NCBI GenBank assembly: GCA_023391175.1
Contig: JAEWBL010000240.1
Location: forward strand, 1-8,267
Reading direction: 5' to 3'
DNA from: Pseudomonadota bacterium
Lineage (GTDB): Bacteria; Pseudomonadota; Alphaproteobacteria; Rhizobiales; Xanthobacteraceae
DNA length: 8,267 nucleotides
In this document: positions 1-6,616 of the stretch, piece after piece
Position numbering within the stretch: position 1 is the first letter of the stretch
How the letters are laid out: each line of letters opens with the position of its first letter
The notes under the pieces: model-generated
What the model was told of the DNA's origin: nothing
The model's database searches: none
The model's input: only the letters and a program-made list of their open reading frames with translations
Position numbers and translations under genes: made by a program

Positions 1-642
<642 letters not shown>

Positions 643-652
643 CGGGGCGGCC

Positions 653-1273
653 ATGGTCATCGCCATCGACGGGCCGGCCGCGTCCGGCAAGGGCACGCTG
701 GCCCGGCGGCTCGCAGCGCATTACGGACTCCCGTATCTCGACACCGGCCTGCTCTACCGGGCGGTCGGGGCACGCTGCCTCGCGGACGGCCGCCTCGGCG
801 ATGAAGAGGCATCGGTGCGGGCCGCCCTCAAACTCGACGTGTCGGCACTGGACCCGGACGCGCTGCGCACGGCGGAGCTGGGCGAGGCCGCCTCCGTGGT
901 GGCCGCGCGGCCGGGCGTCCGGGCTGCGCTTCTGGACCTGCAACGCCGCTTCGCCGGCCAGACGGGCGGGGCGGTGCTGGACGGGCGCGACATCGGCACC
1001 GTCATTTGCCCGGACGCGGCGGCCAAACTGTTCGTCACCGCGCGGCCCGAGGTGCGGGCGGACCGGCGCTTCCGGGAATTGATCGGGCGGGGCGAAGAGA
1101 TCGCCTATGACGTCGTGCTGGCCGACATCCTGAAGCGCGACGAGCGCGATTCGGGCCGCTCCAGCGCGCCCCTCCTCAAGGCGGACGACGCCGTGCTGCT
1201 CGACACCTCCGACCTCGGCATCGAAGCCGCCTTCGCGGCGGCGCTCGCCATCGTCGAGGCGCGCCGGGCCTAG
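653..1273 (+). CDS. cmk: (d)CMP kinase
   Basis: Cytidylate kinase phosphorylates CMP and dCMP to the diphosphates with ATP, a cytoplasmic nucleotide-salvage and DNA-precursor step. The protein has 206 aa, a normal length. It opens with the P-loop GPAASGKGT at residues 7-15, followed by [11 protein letters not shown], the CMP-binding segment typical of bacterial Cmk. [22 protein letters not shown] in the middle carries the conserved Arg-Asp, and a KRDERDSGR segment matches the arginine-rich lid. The ATG at 653 lies 10 bp after the aroA stop behind a G-rich but non-canonical ribosome site. aroA-cmk is a common alphaproteobacterial order. Usually rpsA follows, but here a convergent gene does. 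The TAG stop overlaps the stop of that opposing gene on a shared CTAG. Confidence 0.97.
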   Translation: MVIAIDGPAASGKGTLARRLAAHYGLPYLDTGLLYRAVGARCLADGRLGDEEASVRAALKLDVSALDPDALRTAELGEAASVVAARPGVRAALLDLQRRFAGQTGGAVLDGRDIGTVICPDAAAKLFVTARPEVRADRRFRELIGRGEEIAYDVVLADILKRDERDSGRSSAPLLKADDAVLLDTSDLGIEAAFAAALAIVEARRA

Positions 1274-2253
1274 GTGGCGACGCGGAGCTGCGGGCGGATG
1301 CGGAGGGCGAACGCCTCCAGATCCCCCATGCGCTTGTCGAAGGCAGGCGCCAACGGCTTCAGGACCAGCGACCGCGGCGCCAGCTGACGCTCCAGCGCCG
1401 CCACCTGCTCCACCACGTCCCCTTCGGTGCCGATCAGCGAATCCGCAATCATCCGGTCGAGATCGAACCACGGCGCCCAGTCGGGACGTATCTTTTCCGT
1501 GGTCGCTTTCATGCGTTCGACGAACGGCGCGAGGAAGGCGCGCGCCTCCTCCTGCGCCCGCGGCCGGCTGTCGGCCAAATGGAGGAAGCGCAGCAGGGTG
1601 AGGCACCGTCCCGCCTCGGGGGCGACCGCGCGATACTGCCGGACGCTCTCCGCGGTGCCCGCGAGGGGAAAGGGCGGTGCCGCCATGATGCCGTAGCCGC
1701 GCCGGGCGGCGAGGGCGACCGTTTCTGGCGTCGCCGAAGCAATATGGATGGGCACCGGCGCCTGAACGGGACGCGGCACCAGTTCCAGATCGCTCACCTT
1801 GAAGAAGGCGCCCTACCGGGTCACCGATTCGTCTGCGAGCAGGGCGGCGACGAGATCGAGCGCCTCCAGCATCCGGCCGCGGCTCTCCGCCTGCGCCACG
1901 CCGAAATGCATCTCGTGCAGGGGAAAGGGCCCCCCGCGGGCGACCCCGAGTTCCAGCCGTCCGCCGGAGAGGACGTCCACGGTGGCCGCGTCCTCCGCCA
2001 CGCTCACGGGATGGTGCAGGGGCAGCAGCACGGCCGCCGTGCCGAGCCGGATGCGAGTGGTTCGGCCGGCGAGATACGCGAGGATGGCGAGGCAGGAGGG
2101 GCTCGCCGCCTGCGGATTGAAATGATGCTCGGCGATCCACGCTTCCTCGAAGCCGAGATCCTCCACCCGCTGCACAAGCGTGGTCTGCTCCGCATAGGCG
2201 GAGGCATAGTCCTGCCGGGGGTTTTCATAGGTGCAGAAGAGGCCCAGTCGCAT
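1270..2253 (-). pseudogene. luciferase-like (LLM class) flavin-dependent oxidoreductase, interrupted by one in-frame amber codon
   Basis: The family is the bacterial-luciferase-like TIM-barrel monooxygenases, which use reduced FMN or F420. The substrate cannot be read from the sequence. From the ATG at 2253 the frame runs 146 codons: MRLGLFCTYE, AEHHFNPQ with the family EHHF at residues 42-45, TRIRLGTAAVLLPLHHPV, and VLSGGRLELGVARG. It then meets TAG at 1815-1813. The same frame continues without a shift for another 180 codons: GAFFK, DLELVPRPVQAPVPIHIASATPE, then the C-terminal helices. It stops at 1272-1270. Together that is 327 positions, the usual family length. The TAG sits where relatives commonly have Glu in a VTHEG-F-type segment, so one G-to-T change (GAG to TAG) would explain it. 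The ribosome site (GGGGA, minus strand, just upstream of 2253) is weak. It is divergent from the hydrolase at 2442. It could be a recent pseudogene, a sequencing error or, less likely, a suppressed codon. Confidence 0.88.
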
Positions 2254-2316
2254 GGCAATCCCCGAAGCGGAATGAGAGGGCGCCCGGCAGTGGCCGGCAC
2301 CCGCGCGAGAAATAAC

Positions 2317-2338
2317 GCTATATTAGTTTGAATATAGC
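2317..2338. promoter_or_regulatory. operator-like inverted repeat in divergent promoter region
   Basis: GCTATATT at 2317-2324 and AATATAGC at 2331-2338 form a perfect 8-bp inverted repeat around a 6-nt AT-rich spacer. It is the most AT-rich spot of the 188-bp gap between the minus-strand luciferase-like gene (start 2253) and the plus-strand hydrolase (start 2442). Its arms contain -10-like hexamers (TATATT, TAATAT on the minus strand), so it lies where a core promoter would be expected. The size and symmetry suit a dimeric repressor or activator of MarR, TetR or LysR type. No regulator gene is next to it, and the family assignment is not possible from this alone. Confidence 0.5.
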
Positions 2339-2441
2339 TTTGGCGCCATGGCCCGGCCCCACCGATCCGCGCTGCGGCGTTTCGCCCTTCCCTCTCCGGC
2401 GGGGGCGCCCTATGCAGGACGCCGAACATCCGGAGCGCCCC

Positions 2442-3131
2442 ATGGCCAGCTACGTCTTCCAGCCCCAGCCCCATCCGCATCTGCCCATCGTGGGCAGCGA
2501 CGCGGTCTTCCCGGTGCACCGCATCTATTGCGTCGGCCGCAACTTCGCCGACCATGCGGTGGAGATGGGCCACGACCCCAACAAGGAGCCGCCCTTCTTC
2601 TTCCAGAAGAATCCGGACACGCTCGTGCGCTCGGGCGCAACCATCTCCTATCCCAAGCTCACCAAGGACCTGCACCACGAGGTGGAGCTGGTGGTGGCGC
2701 TGAAGGAAGGCGGCGAGGACATCCCGGTGGAGCGGGCGCTCGACCATGTGTTCGGCTACGGCGTCGGCCTCGACCTGACGCGACGCGACCTCCAGGGCGA
2801 GGCGAAGAAGCTCGGCCGTCCGTGGGAAACCGGCAAGGCCTTCGAGGAGTCCGCTCCCTGCTCGGCCATCCTTCCGGTGGCGACCGCCGGGCACCCAGGC
2901 GCCGGCCGCATCTTCCTGAAGATCAACGATCGGATGAAGCAGGAAGGCAACCTCAACCAGATGATCTGGAAGGTGCCGGAGATGATCGCCACCCTCTCCA
3001 CCCTGTTCCGCCTCGCCCCCGGCGACCTCATCTTCGCCGGCACTCCGGCGGGCGTCGGCCCCGTGCACAAGGGTGACGTGCTGGAGGGCGGCATCGAGGG
3101 CGTCGGCGAGATCCGCCTGACGGTGGACTGA
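2442..3131 (+). CDS. fumarylacetoacetate hydrolase family protein, fumarylpyruvate hydrolase-like
   Basis: The protein belongs to the metal-dependent FAH family, which cleaves C-C bonds in beta-diketo acids. It is closest in wording to fumarylpyruvate hydrolases (NagK type) of the gentisate pathway, which release fumarate and pyruvate. The 229 residues match that compact subfamily. Landmarks are FPVHRIYCVGRNFADHAVEMG (24-43), EPPFFFQKN (49-57), metal ligands Glu80 and Glu82 in HHEVELVV with Asp111 in GLDLTRRDLQ, then LNQMIWKVPEM (171-181) and FAGTPAGVGPV (198-208). I chose the ATG at 2442 because GGAG (2432-2435) is 6 nt upstream and relatives start here. The in-frame ATG at 2412 and TTG at 2328 give unsupported extensions, the latter starting inside the palindrome. 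It is transcribed divergently from the interrupted flavin oxidoreductase, and its stop is 6 bp from the ketosynthase stop. The family is sure; the exact substrate is inferred. Confidence 0.92.
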   Translation: MASYVFQPQPHPHLPIVGSDAVFPVHRIYCVGRNFADHAVEMGHDPNKEPPFFFQKNPDTLVRSGATISYPKLTKDLHHEVELVVALKEGGEDIPVERALDHVFGYGVGLDLTRRDLQGEAKKLGRPWETGKAFEESAPCSAILPVATAGHPGAGRIFLKINDRMKQEGNLNQMIWKVPEMIATLSTLFRLAPGDLIFAGTPAGVGPVHKGDVLEGGIEGVGEIRLTVD

Positions 3132-3137
3132 CCCCCT

Positions 3138-4343
3138 TCAGGCGGCCCTGAGCGCGAGCACCGCGTTCAGGCCGCCGAAGGCGAAGGCATTCACGAGGGC
3201 GATTTCCGCCGAGGCCGCCCGCGGCGCGTTGGGCACGCAGTCCACGTCGCACTCGGAATCGTGCTCGCGGAAATTCAGCGTGGGCGGCAGGAAGCCGTTG
3301 CGCATGCCGAGCAACGCCGCCGTCACGCCCAGCGCCCCCGAGGCGCCGAAGCAGTGCCCGGTCATGGACTTGAGCGAGGAGACCGGCACCTTGGCCAGCC
3401 GGTCGCCCAGCACCGTGCGCAGCGAGGTGGTCTCGGTCTTATCGTTCAGCACCGTTCCGGTGCCGTGGGCCGCGACATAATCCACCGCGCCGGCATCCAG
3501 CCCCGCGTCGTCCAGCGCCGCGGCAATGGCGCGGGCGGTGCTCGAGGCGTCGGGCGCCGTGAGGTCCGCGCCATCGGCGGTCATGCCGAAGCCGAGCACT
3601 TCGCCGAGGATGGTGGCGCCGCGGGCCTTTGCCCGCTCCATCTCCTCCAGCACCAGCACCGCCGCGCCTTCGCCCAGCACCAGCCCGCTGCGGTCCTTGG
3701 AGAAGGGCCTGCAGGTGTCGGAAGCGAGCACGCGCAGCGCCTCCCAGCTCTTCACCATGCCCAGCGTCAGCGGGGCCTCGCAGCCGCCGGTGACGGCCAT
3801 GTCCAGCATCCCGCCGCGGATCATCTGGAAGGCGAGGCCGATGGCGTGGGCGGCGGAGGAGCAGGCCGAGGCGGTGCTGAAGCTTGGCCCGGTGATGTGA
3901 TAGGCCATGGAAATCTGGCTGGCCGCCGACGAGGGCATGACGCGCGGCACCGTGAAGGGCAGCGGGCGCGTGCCATCCCGCAGGATGCGCACATAGCCCT
4001 CTTCCAGAGTCTGGCAGCCCACCGCCGCGCCGAAGATGACGCCGGCCTTCTGCGGCGATACGCCCTCGGTGGCGCCCGCCGCCTCGGTCATCGCCTCGGC
4101 TGCCGCCAGGAGGGCGAACTGGCCGGACCGGTCCACCGTGGAAATCTGTCGCGGGGTGAAGTGCGCTTCGGCCGAATAGCCCGGGACTTCCCCGACCACC
4201 CGCGTCTTGACCTGCTCCCGCGGCACCAACGTGAGCGGGCCGATGCCGCCGCGCCCCTCCTGCAGGGCTGCGAGATGGGCGGGTATGCCGAGGCCGAGGG
4301 CGGAAACGGCACCGATGCCGGTGATGGCGACCCTGCGGCTCAT
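3138..4343 (-). CDS. beta-ketoacyl-ACP synthase (FabF/NodE-like ketosynthase)
   Basis: This is a 401-aa condensing enzyme that joins malonyl-ACP to an acyl chain in fatty-acid or polyketide-type synthesis. The catalytic triad is complete: Cys161 in TASACSSAAHAIG, His293 in AAHGTGTVLND and His330 in SMTGHCFGASGA. Other family marks are MSRRVAITGIGAVSALG at the N-terminus, DTCRPFSKDRSGLVLGEGAAVLVLE (209-233) and VNAFAFGGLNAVLAL at the C-terminus. The stretch from PPTLNF to VPNAPR and the CRPFS/VLGEGA region resemble NodE as well as FabF. The ATG overlaps the TGA of the upstream ACP gene as ATGA (4343-4340), implying translational coupling and a dedicated carrier. This arrangement recalls nodF-nodE, but no nod box or other nod gene is visible, so a role in nodulation should not be assumed. 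It could equally feed a specialised lipid or secondary metabolite. Confidence 0.93.
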   Translation of the reverse strand: MSRRVAITGIGAVSALGLGIPAHLAALQEGRGGIGPLTLVPREQVKTRVVGEVPGYSAEAHFTPRQISTVDRSGQFALLAAAEAMTEAAGATEGVSPQKAGVIFGAAVGCQTLEEGYVRILRDGTRPLPFTVPRVMPSSAASQISMAYHITGPSFSTASACSSAAHAIGLAFQMIRGGMLDMAVTGGCEAPLTLGMVKSWEALRVLASDTCRPFSKDRSGLVLGEGAAVLVLEEMERAKARGATILGEVLGFGMTADGADLTAPDASSTARAIAAALDDAGLDAGAVDYVAAHGTGTVLNDKTETTSLRTVLGDRLAKVPVSSLKSMTGHCFGASGALGVTAALLGMRNGFLPPTLNFREHDSECDVDCVPNAPRAASAEIALVNAFAFGGLNAVLALRAA

Positions 4344-4627
4344 CGGGCCGGCTGCGCCGTGGAAACCTTGGCGGCTCTGGCGTCGATGAGCTGCTCGACG
4401 GCTTCTAGCAAGGCGAAGACCTTCACGTCATTGCTTTCGAGCACACCCTGGGACGGCACCTCGATACCGAAGCGTTCCTCGATCTTGAAGATCAGCTCCA
4501 CCATATCGAGCGACCCGATCCCGAGGTCCGCGACGCTGGTCTCGGCGTCGACGATGGCCGGATCGATGGATGCCTCTTCTGCGATGACCGCGAGGATTTC
4601 GGCCCTGCGTCCGCTGAATTCCGCCAC
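4340..4627 (-). CDS. acyl carrier protein (NodF-like position, upstream of ketosynthase)
   Basis: This is a small acyl carrier protein of 95 aa. It tethers growing acyl chains on a 4'-phosphopantetheine arm. The modified residue is Ser39 in DLGIGSLDMVELIFKIEERF, where the usual ACP Asp before the Ser is replaced by Gly (GSL instead of DSL). ERFGIEVP after helix II is typical of ACPs. The C-terminal tail of about 15 residues (ARAAKVSTAQPAR) extends beyond helix IV. The start is the GTG at 4627, because GGAGAAG (4632-4638) lies 4 nt upstream. An upstream in-frame start at 4705 adds a low-complexity stretch with no ACP homology. The stop overlaps the ketosynthase start. It is not clearly AcpXL, the very-long-chain ACP of Rhizobiales, nor the housekeeping AcpP, so a dedicated partner of the adjacent ketosynthase is the best reading. 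Confidence 0.9.
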   Translation of the reverse strand: MAEFSGRRAEILAVIAEEASIDPAIVDAETSVADLGIGSLDMVELIFKIEERFGIEVPSQGVLESNDVKVFALLEAVEQLIDARAAKVSTAQPAR

Positions 4628-4631
4628 GCAA

Positions 4632-4638
4632 CTTCTCC
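4632..4638 (-). promoter_or_regulatory. ribosome binding site fixing a GTG start of the ACP gene
   Basis: On the minus strand GGAGAAG lies 4 nt before the GTG at 4627. It is the only good Shine-Dalgarno match upstream and decides between this start and the longer in-frame option at 4705. Confidence 0.65.
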
Positions 4639-4653
4639 GTACCCGGTCCACGG

Positions 4654-4686
4654 CGGCGGCGCCGCCGTCACCCCCTCCGGGAGGGG
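4654..4686. repeat. two adjacent GC-rich hairpins upstream of the ACP gene
   Basis: A perfect 14-bp palindrome (4654-4667, alternating CGG and CCG) is followed by CCCCTC-CGG-GAGGGG (4672-4686). Both would lie in or near the ACP mRNA leader, between any promoter to the right and the ribosome site at 4632-4638. Neither has a following T-run on the minus strand, so a simple intrinsic terminator is unlikely. Triplet GC repeats also arise by chance in DNA of this composition. Confidence 0.35.
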
Positions 4687-4738
4687 CTAAAATGCACAGC
4701 AGCACCGGGGCTGTCCACCTGTCGCGGCGTCCGGTGCC

Positions 4739-4764
4739 GGAACCCGCCCCCGCGCCGGGCCGTT
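4739..4764 (+). promoter_or_regulatory. EcfG/RpoE2-type general stress promoter upstream of the 67-aa gene
   Basis: GGAAC at 4739-4743 and CGTT at 4761-4764 are separated by 17 nt. This is an exact fit to GGAAC-N16/17-CGTT, the promoter read by EcfG-family sigma factors (EcfG, RpoE2, SigT) of alphaproteobacteria. A transcript would start roughly at 4770 and give a leader of about 35 nt before the ATG at 4807, with AGGAGG at 4797-4802. Match and position are seen; use by EcfG is inferred. Confidence 0.65.
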
Positions 4765-4806
4765 GAGCCGGACACGCCCGCCGGTTGCGGGCGGCGAGGA
4801 GGCGCC

Positions 4807-5010
4807 ATGACGCTCGAACCGCGACTCGTTTCCGAGGCCGACGCCGGCCGCCTCGGCGTCATGCCGGGCTGGTGGGCCGTCGCCCCGGACGGCACGCCCG
4901 CGGCCGGCCCCTATCCGACCCGGGAGGCCGCCATCGTCGGCATCGGCAAGCGCGGGGCGGACCAACCCACGGGCAGGGCCGGCGAGAGCGCCCCGCCCCC
5001 GGAGGAATGA
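4807..5010 (+). CDS. uncharacterised 67-aa protein, first gene of a probable stress operon
   Basis: I do not recognise a named family. The protein is small and soluble, with no signal peptide or membrane segment. Its centre reads GWWAVAPDGTPAAGPYPTREAAIVGI (about residues 21-46): an aromatic pair, a PDG turn, a GPYPT segment and a helix beginning TREAAI. That pattern suggests a short beta-beta-alpha fold. The last 20 residues are low-complexity, acidic and proline-rich (ending APPPEE). The ATG at 4807 follows AGGAGG (4797-4802) by 4 nt and sits about 40 nt downstream of a consensus EcfG-type promoter. The stop TGA at 5008-5010 directly abuts the next start. The next gene's GGAGG lies within this gene's last codons, so both are almost certainly one operon. 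This supports it being a real gene, not a chance frame. Confidence 0.75.
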   Translation: MTLEPRLVSEADAGRLGVMPGWWAVAPDGTPAAGPYPTREAAIVGIGKRGADQPTGRAGESAPPPEE

Positions 5011-5628
5011 ATGGGACAGGGACTGAGACGTGCCATCGGCCCCCGCGCGGTGCATCTGTGCGTGGATATGCAGCAACTGTTCGCCCCCGGCGGGCCGTGG
5101 CCGACGCCCTGGGCGCCGCGTATCCTTCCGTTGATCGTGGAGCTGGCGGCCCGGGCGCCCGAGCGCACGCTGTTCTCCCGCTTCATTCCGCCCCACGCTC
5201 CAGAGGCATTGCCGGGAACGTGGCGCCACCTCTACGGCAAGTGGCGCGAGGTGACGCAGCAGGAACTGGCGCCGGAGCTTCTGGAACTGGTGCCGGAGTT
5301 GAGGCGGTTCACCCCGCCCGGGCGGCTGGTCGACAAGACACGCTACTCCGCCTTTTCTTCCCCGACTCTTCTGCCGACGCTGGCCCATCTTGGTGCAGAC
5401 ACGCTGGTGCTGTCGGGCGCGGAGACGGATGTCTGCATCCTCGCCACCCTGTTCGATGCGGTGGACTACGGCTACCGCGTGGTGGTGGCGCGGGATGCCG
5501 TCTGCTCCTCGTCCGATGCCGGTCACGATGCGGTGCTGGCCATGCTGTCGCAGCGCCTCTCGATGCAGGTGGAAGTGGCTGACACGGAAGAGATTCTCTC
5601 CGCCTGGCACGCCGCGGACGCGGCCTAG
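5011..5628 (+). CDS. isochorismatase-like cysteine hydrolase
   Basis: The protein belongs to the isochorismatase/nicotinamidase superfamily of cytoplasmic hydrolases. The Asp-Lys-Cys triad is visible: Asp19 in HLCVDMQQLF, Lys109 in VDKTRYSAF and Cys142 in LSGAETDVCILATLFDAVDYGYRV, the latter being the most diagnostic block. The length of 205 aa is normal. The conserved cis-peptide region before the Cys reads LSGAETD. Substrate specificity cannot be read; known members act on isochorismate, nicotinamide, N-carbamoyl compounds or ureidoacrylate. The ATG at 5011 follows the upstream TGA with no gap and is served by GGAGG at 5001-5005, 5 nt away. Cotranscription from the EcfG-type promoter at 4739 is likely, so the enzyme may be stress-induced. 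The tail after residue 185 is ordinary. Confidence 0.9.
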   Translation: MGQGLRRAIGPRAVHLCVDMQQLFAPGGPWPTPWAPRILPLIVELAARAPERTLFSRFIPPHAPEALPGTWRHLYGKWREVTQQELAPELLELVPELRRFTPPGRLVDKTRYSAFSSPTLLPTLAHLGADTLVLSGAETDVCILATLFDAVDYGYRVVVARDAVCSSSDAGHDAVLAMLSQRLSMQVEVADTEEILSAWHAADAA

Positions 5629-5630
5629 GA

Positions 5631-5655
5631 GGAACCCTGGCATCCGAGCCCGGTT
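5631..5655 (+). promoter_or_regulatory. EcfG/RpoE2-like promoter upstream of the short-chain dehydrogenase
   Basis: GGAAC at 5631-5635 is followed after 18 nt by TT (5654-5655), giving GGAAC-N16-GGTT, one base off the CGTT form and an exact fit to the GGAAC-N18/19-TT form described for Sinorhizobium RpoE2. It begins 3 bp after the hydrolase stop, in the 64-bp gap before the dehydrogenase ATG at 5693. The gap is locally less GC-rich (TTATTCTTCTTTGCC). Two such motifs at the heads of adjacent units are more persuasive than either alone. Confidence 0.5.
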
Positions 5656-5692
5656 ATTCTTCTTTGCCTCACGAGCTTACGGGAGCACCACG

Positions 5693-6550
5693 ATGGACCA
5701 TGCCGCCACGCCCCCGCTGCCGGCGCAGCAGCAGCCCATGCCGGGCCTCACCGAAGCCATGGACCCGCGCCCGGACCACGGCGAGACCAGCTATGTGGGC
5801 TCCGAAAAACTGAAAGGCCTCAAGGCTTTGGTGACCGGCGGCGACAGCGGGATCGGCCGCGCCGTGTGCCTCGCCTTCGCCCGCGAGGGGGCGGATATCT
5901 GCATCGCCTATCTGGAGGAGGACGAGGACGCGGAGGAGACGCGGCGGTTGGTGGAGGAGGCCGGACAGACGGCCATTCTGGCCGCCGGCGACATTTCCGA
6001 CCCTGCTTTCTGCCGGCGGCTGGTGGATGATGCGGCGGAGGCGCTGGGCGGGCTCGACATCCTGGTCAACAACGCCGCCCACCAGGCAACCTTCGACAAG
6101 ATTGAAGATATTCCGGATGAGGAATGGGCCCACACCTTCGCAGTCAACATTCACGCTATGTTCTATTTGAGCAAAGCCGCGCTCAGACATATGAAGAACG
6201 GCGGCTCCATCATCAACACCGCCTCCATCAACTCGGACAACCCCAATCCAACCTTGCTTGCCTATGCCACGACCAAGGGCGCGATCCATAATTTCACGGC
6301 AGGACTTGCCCAATCCCTCGCCCCACGAGGCATCCGTGTCAATGCGGTAGCTCCGGGGCCGATCTGGACGCCGCTGATCCCCTCCACCATGCCGGAGGAG
6401 GCGGTGAAAAACTTTGGAAAATCAGTGCCCATGGGCCGGCCGGGGCAGCCGGCGGAGCTGGCGACGGCCTATGTGATGCTGGCCGATCCGCGCTCGAGCT
6501 ATGTCTCCGGCGCAACCATCGCCGTCACCGGAGGAAAGCCCTTCCTGTGA
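5693..6550 (+). CDS. short-chain dehydrogenase/reductase, YghA/YhdF stress-protein type
   Basis: This is an NAD(P)-dependent classical SDR of 285 aa. The cofactor motif TGGDSGIG is at 48-55 after a 40-residue N-terminal extension (QQQPMPGLTEAMDPRPDHGE, then YVGSEKLKG). That extension is characteristic of E. coli YghA and Bacillus YhdF/YdaD-type proteins. NNAA is at 126-129. The catalytic residues are Ser178 (NTASIN), Tyr191 and Lys195 (YATTK), and APGPIWTPLIP is at 220-230. Relatives reduce aldehydes or oxidise sugars, and some are general stress proteins. The substrate here is unknown. The ATG at 5693 is preceded by GGAG (5682-5685) at 7 nt. The frame is open upstream, but only into sequence overlapping the hydrolase gene. 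An EcfG-like promoter lies just upstream. Bases 6101-6200 have only 47 G/C per 100, well below the roughly 73% of the first part of the gene. Confidence 0.93.
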   Translation: MDHAATPPLPAQQQPMPGLTEAMDPRPDHGETSYVGSEKLKGLKALVTGGDSGIGRAVCLAFAREGADICIAYLEEDEDAEETRRLVEEAGQTAILAAGDISDPAFCRRLVDDAAEALGGLDILVNNAAHQATFDKIEDIPDEEWAHTFAVNIHAMFYLSKAALRHMKNGGSIINTASINSDNPNPTLLAYATTKGAIHNFTAGLAQSLAPRGIRVNAVAPGPIWTPLIPSTMPEEAVKNFGKSVPMGRPGQPAELATAYVMLADPRSSYVSGATIAVTGGKPFL

Positions 6551-6572
6551 CCTGACACCCCCGGCTAACACC

Positions 6573-6600
6573 CCGATATCGGTGGGTTGCACCGGGTTGC
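6573..6600. repeat. short palindrome and direct repeat in the convergent gap
   Basis: CCGATATCGG (6573-6582) is a perfect 10-bp palindrome. It is followed by GGGTTGC repeated at 6584-6590 and 6594-6600. These small elements lie in the 114-bp gap after the dehydrogenase. No function is apparent, and they may be chance. Confidence 0.3.
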
Positions 6601-6616
6601 CGGGAGGGGAATCGGT

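Noticed and set aside
1270..1797. Separate gene starting at GTG 1797
   Set aside because: It has no Shine-Dalgarno and begins in the middle of the luciferase-like barrel; it is the in-frame 3' part of the interrupted gene.
2328..2441. N-terminal extension of the FAH-family protein from TTG 2328 or ATG 2412
   Set aside because: The TTG lies inside the palindrome, neither has a good ribosome site, and relatives begin at the position of ATG 2442, which has GGAG at 6 nt.
2004..3068. Open frame of 354 codons on the minus strand opposite the FAH-family gene
   Set aside because: It runs across the divergent promoter region and both flanking genes in non-coding frames; no family motif.
3138..4627. 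Naming the pair nodE and nodF
   Set aside because: No nod box, nodulation gene or symbiosis-island feature is visible; the resemblance is to the family and order only.
4672..4692. Hairpin followed by CTAAAA as an intrinsic terminator
   Set aside because: The A-run is on the wrong side for a terminator of the minus-strand operon, and there is no plus-strand gene ending just before it.
4628..4705. ACP start at 4705 adding 26 residues
   Set aside because: The extra segment crosses the GC hairpins, is low complexity and unlike any ACP; the GTG at 4627 has a good ribosome site.
3261..4766. Open frame of 501 codons on the plus strand opposite the ketosynthase and ACP
   Set aside because: It is antisense to two clearly conserved proteins, and the translation is His/Arg/Gly-rich with no recognisable motif.
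5390..5692. Longer dehydrogenase starting at 5390 within the hydrolase gene
   Set aside because: The extra residues are a shadow of the hydrolase coding sequence; the YghA-type N-terminal extension starts at ATG 5693, which has its own ribosome site.
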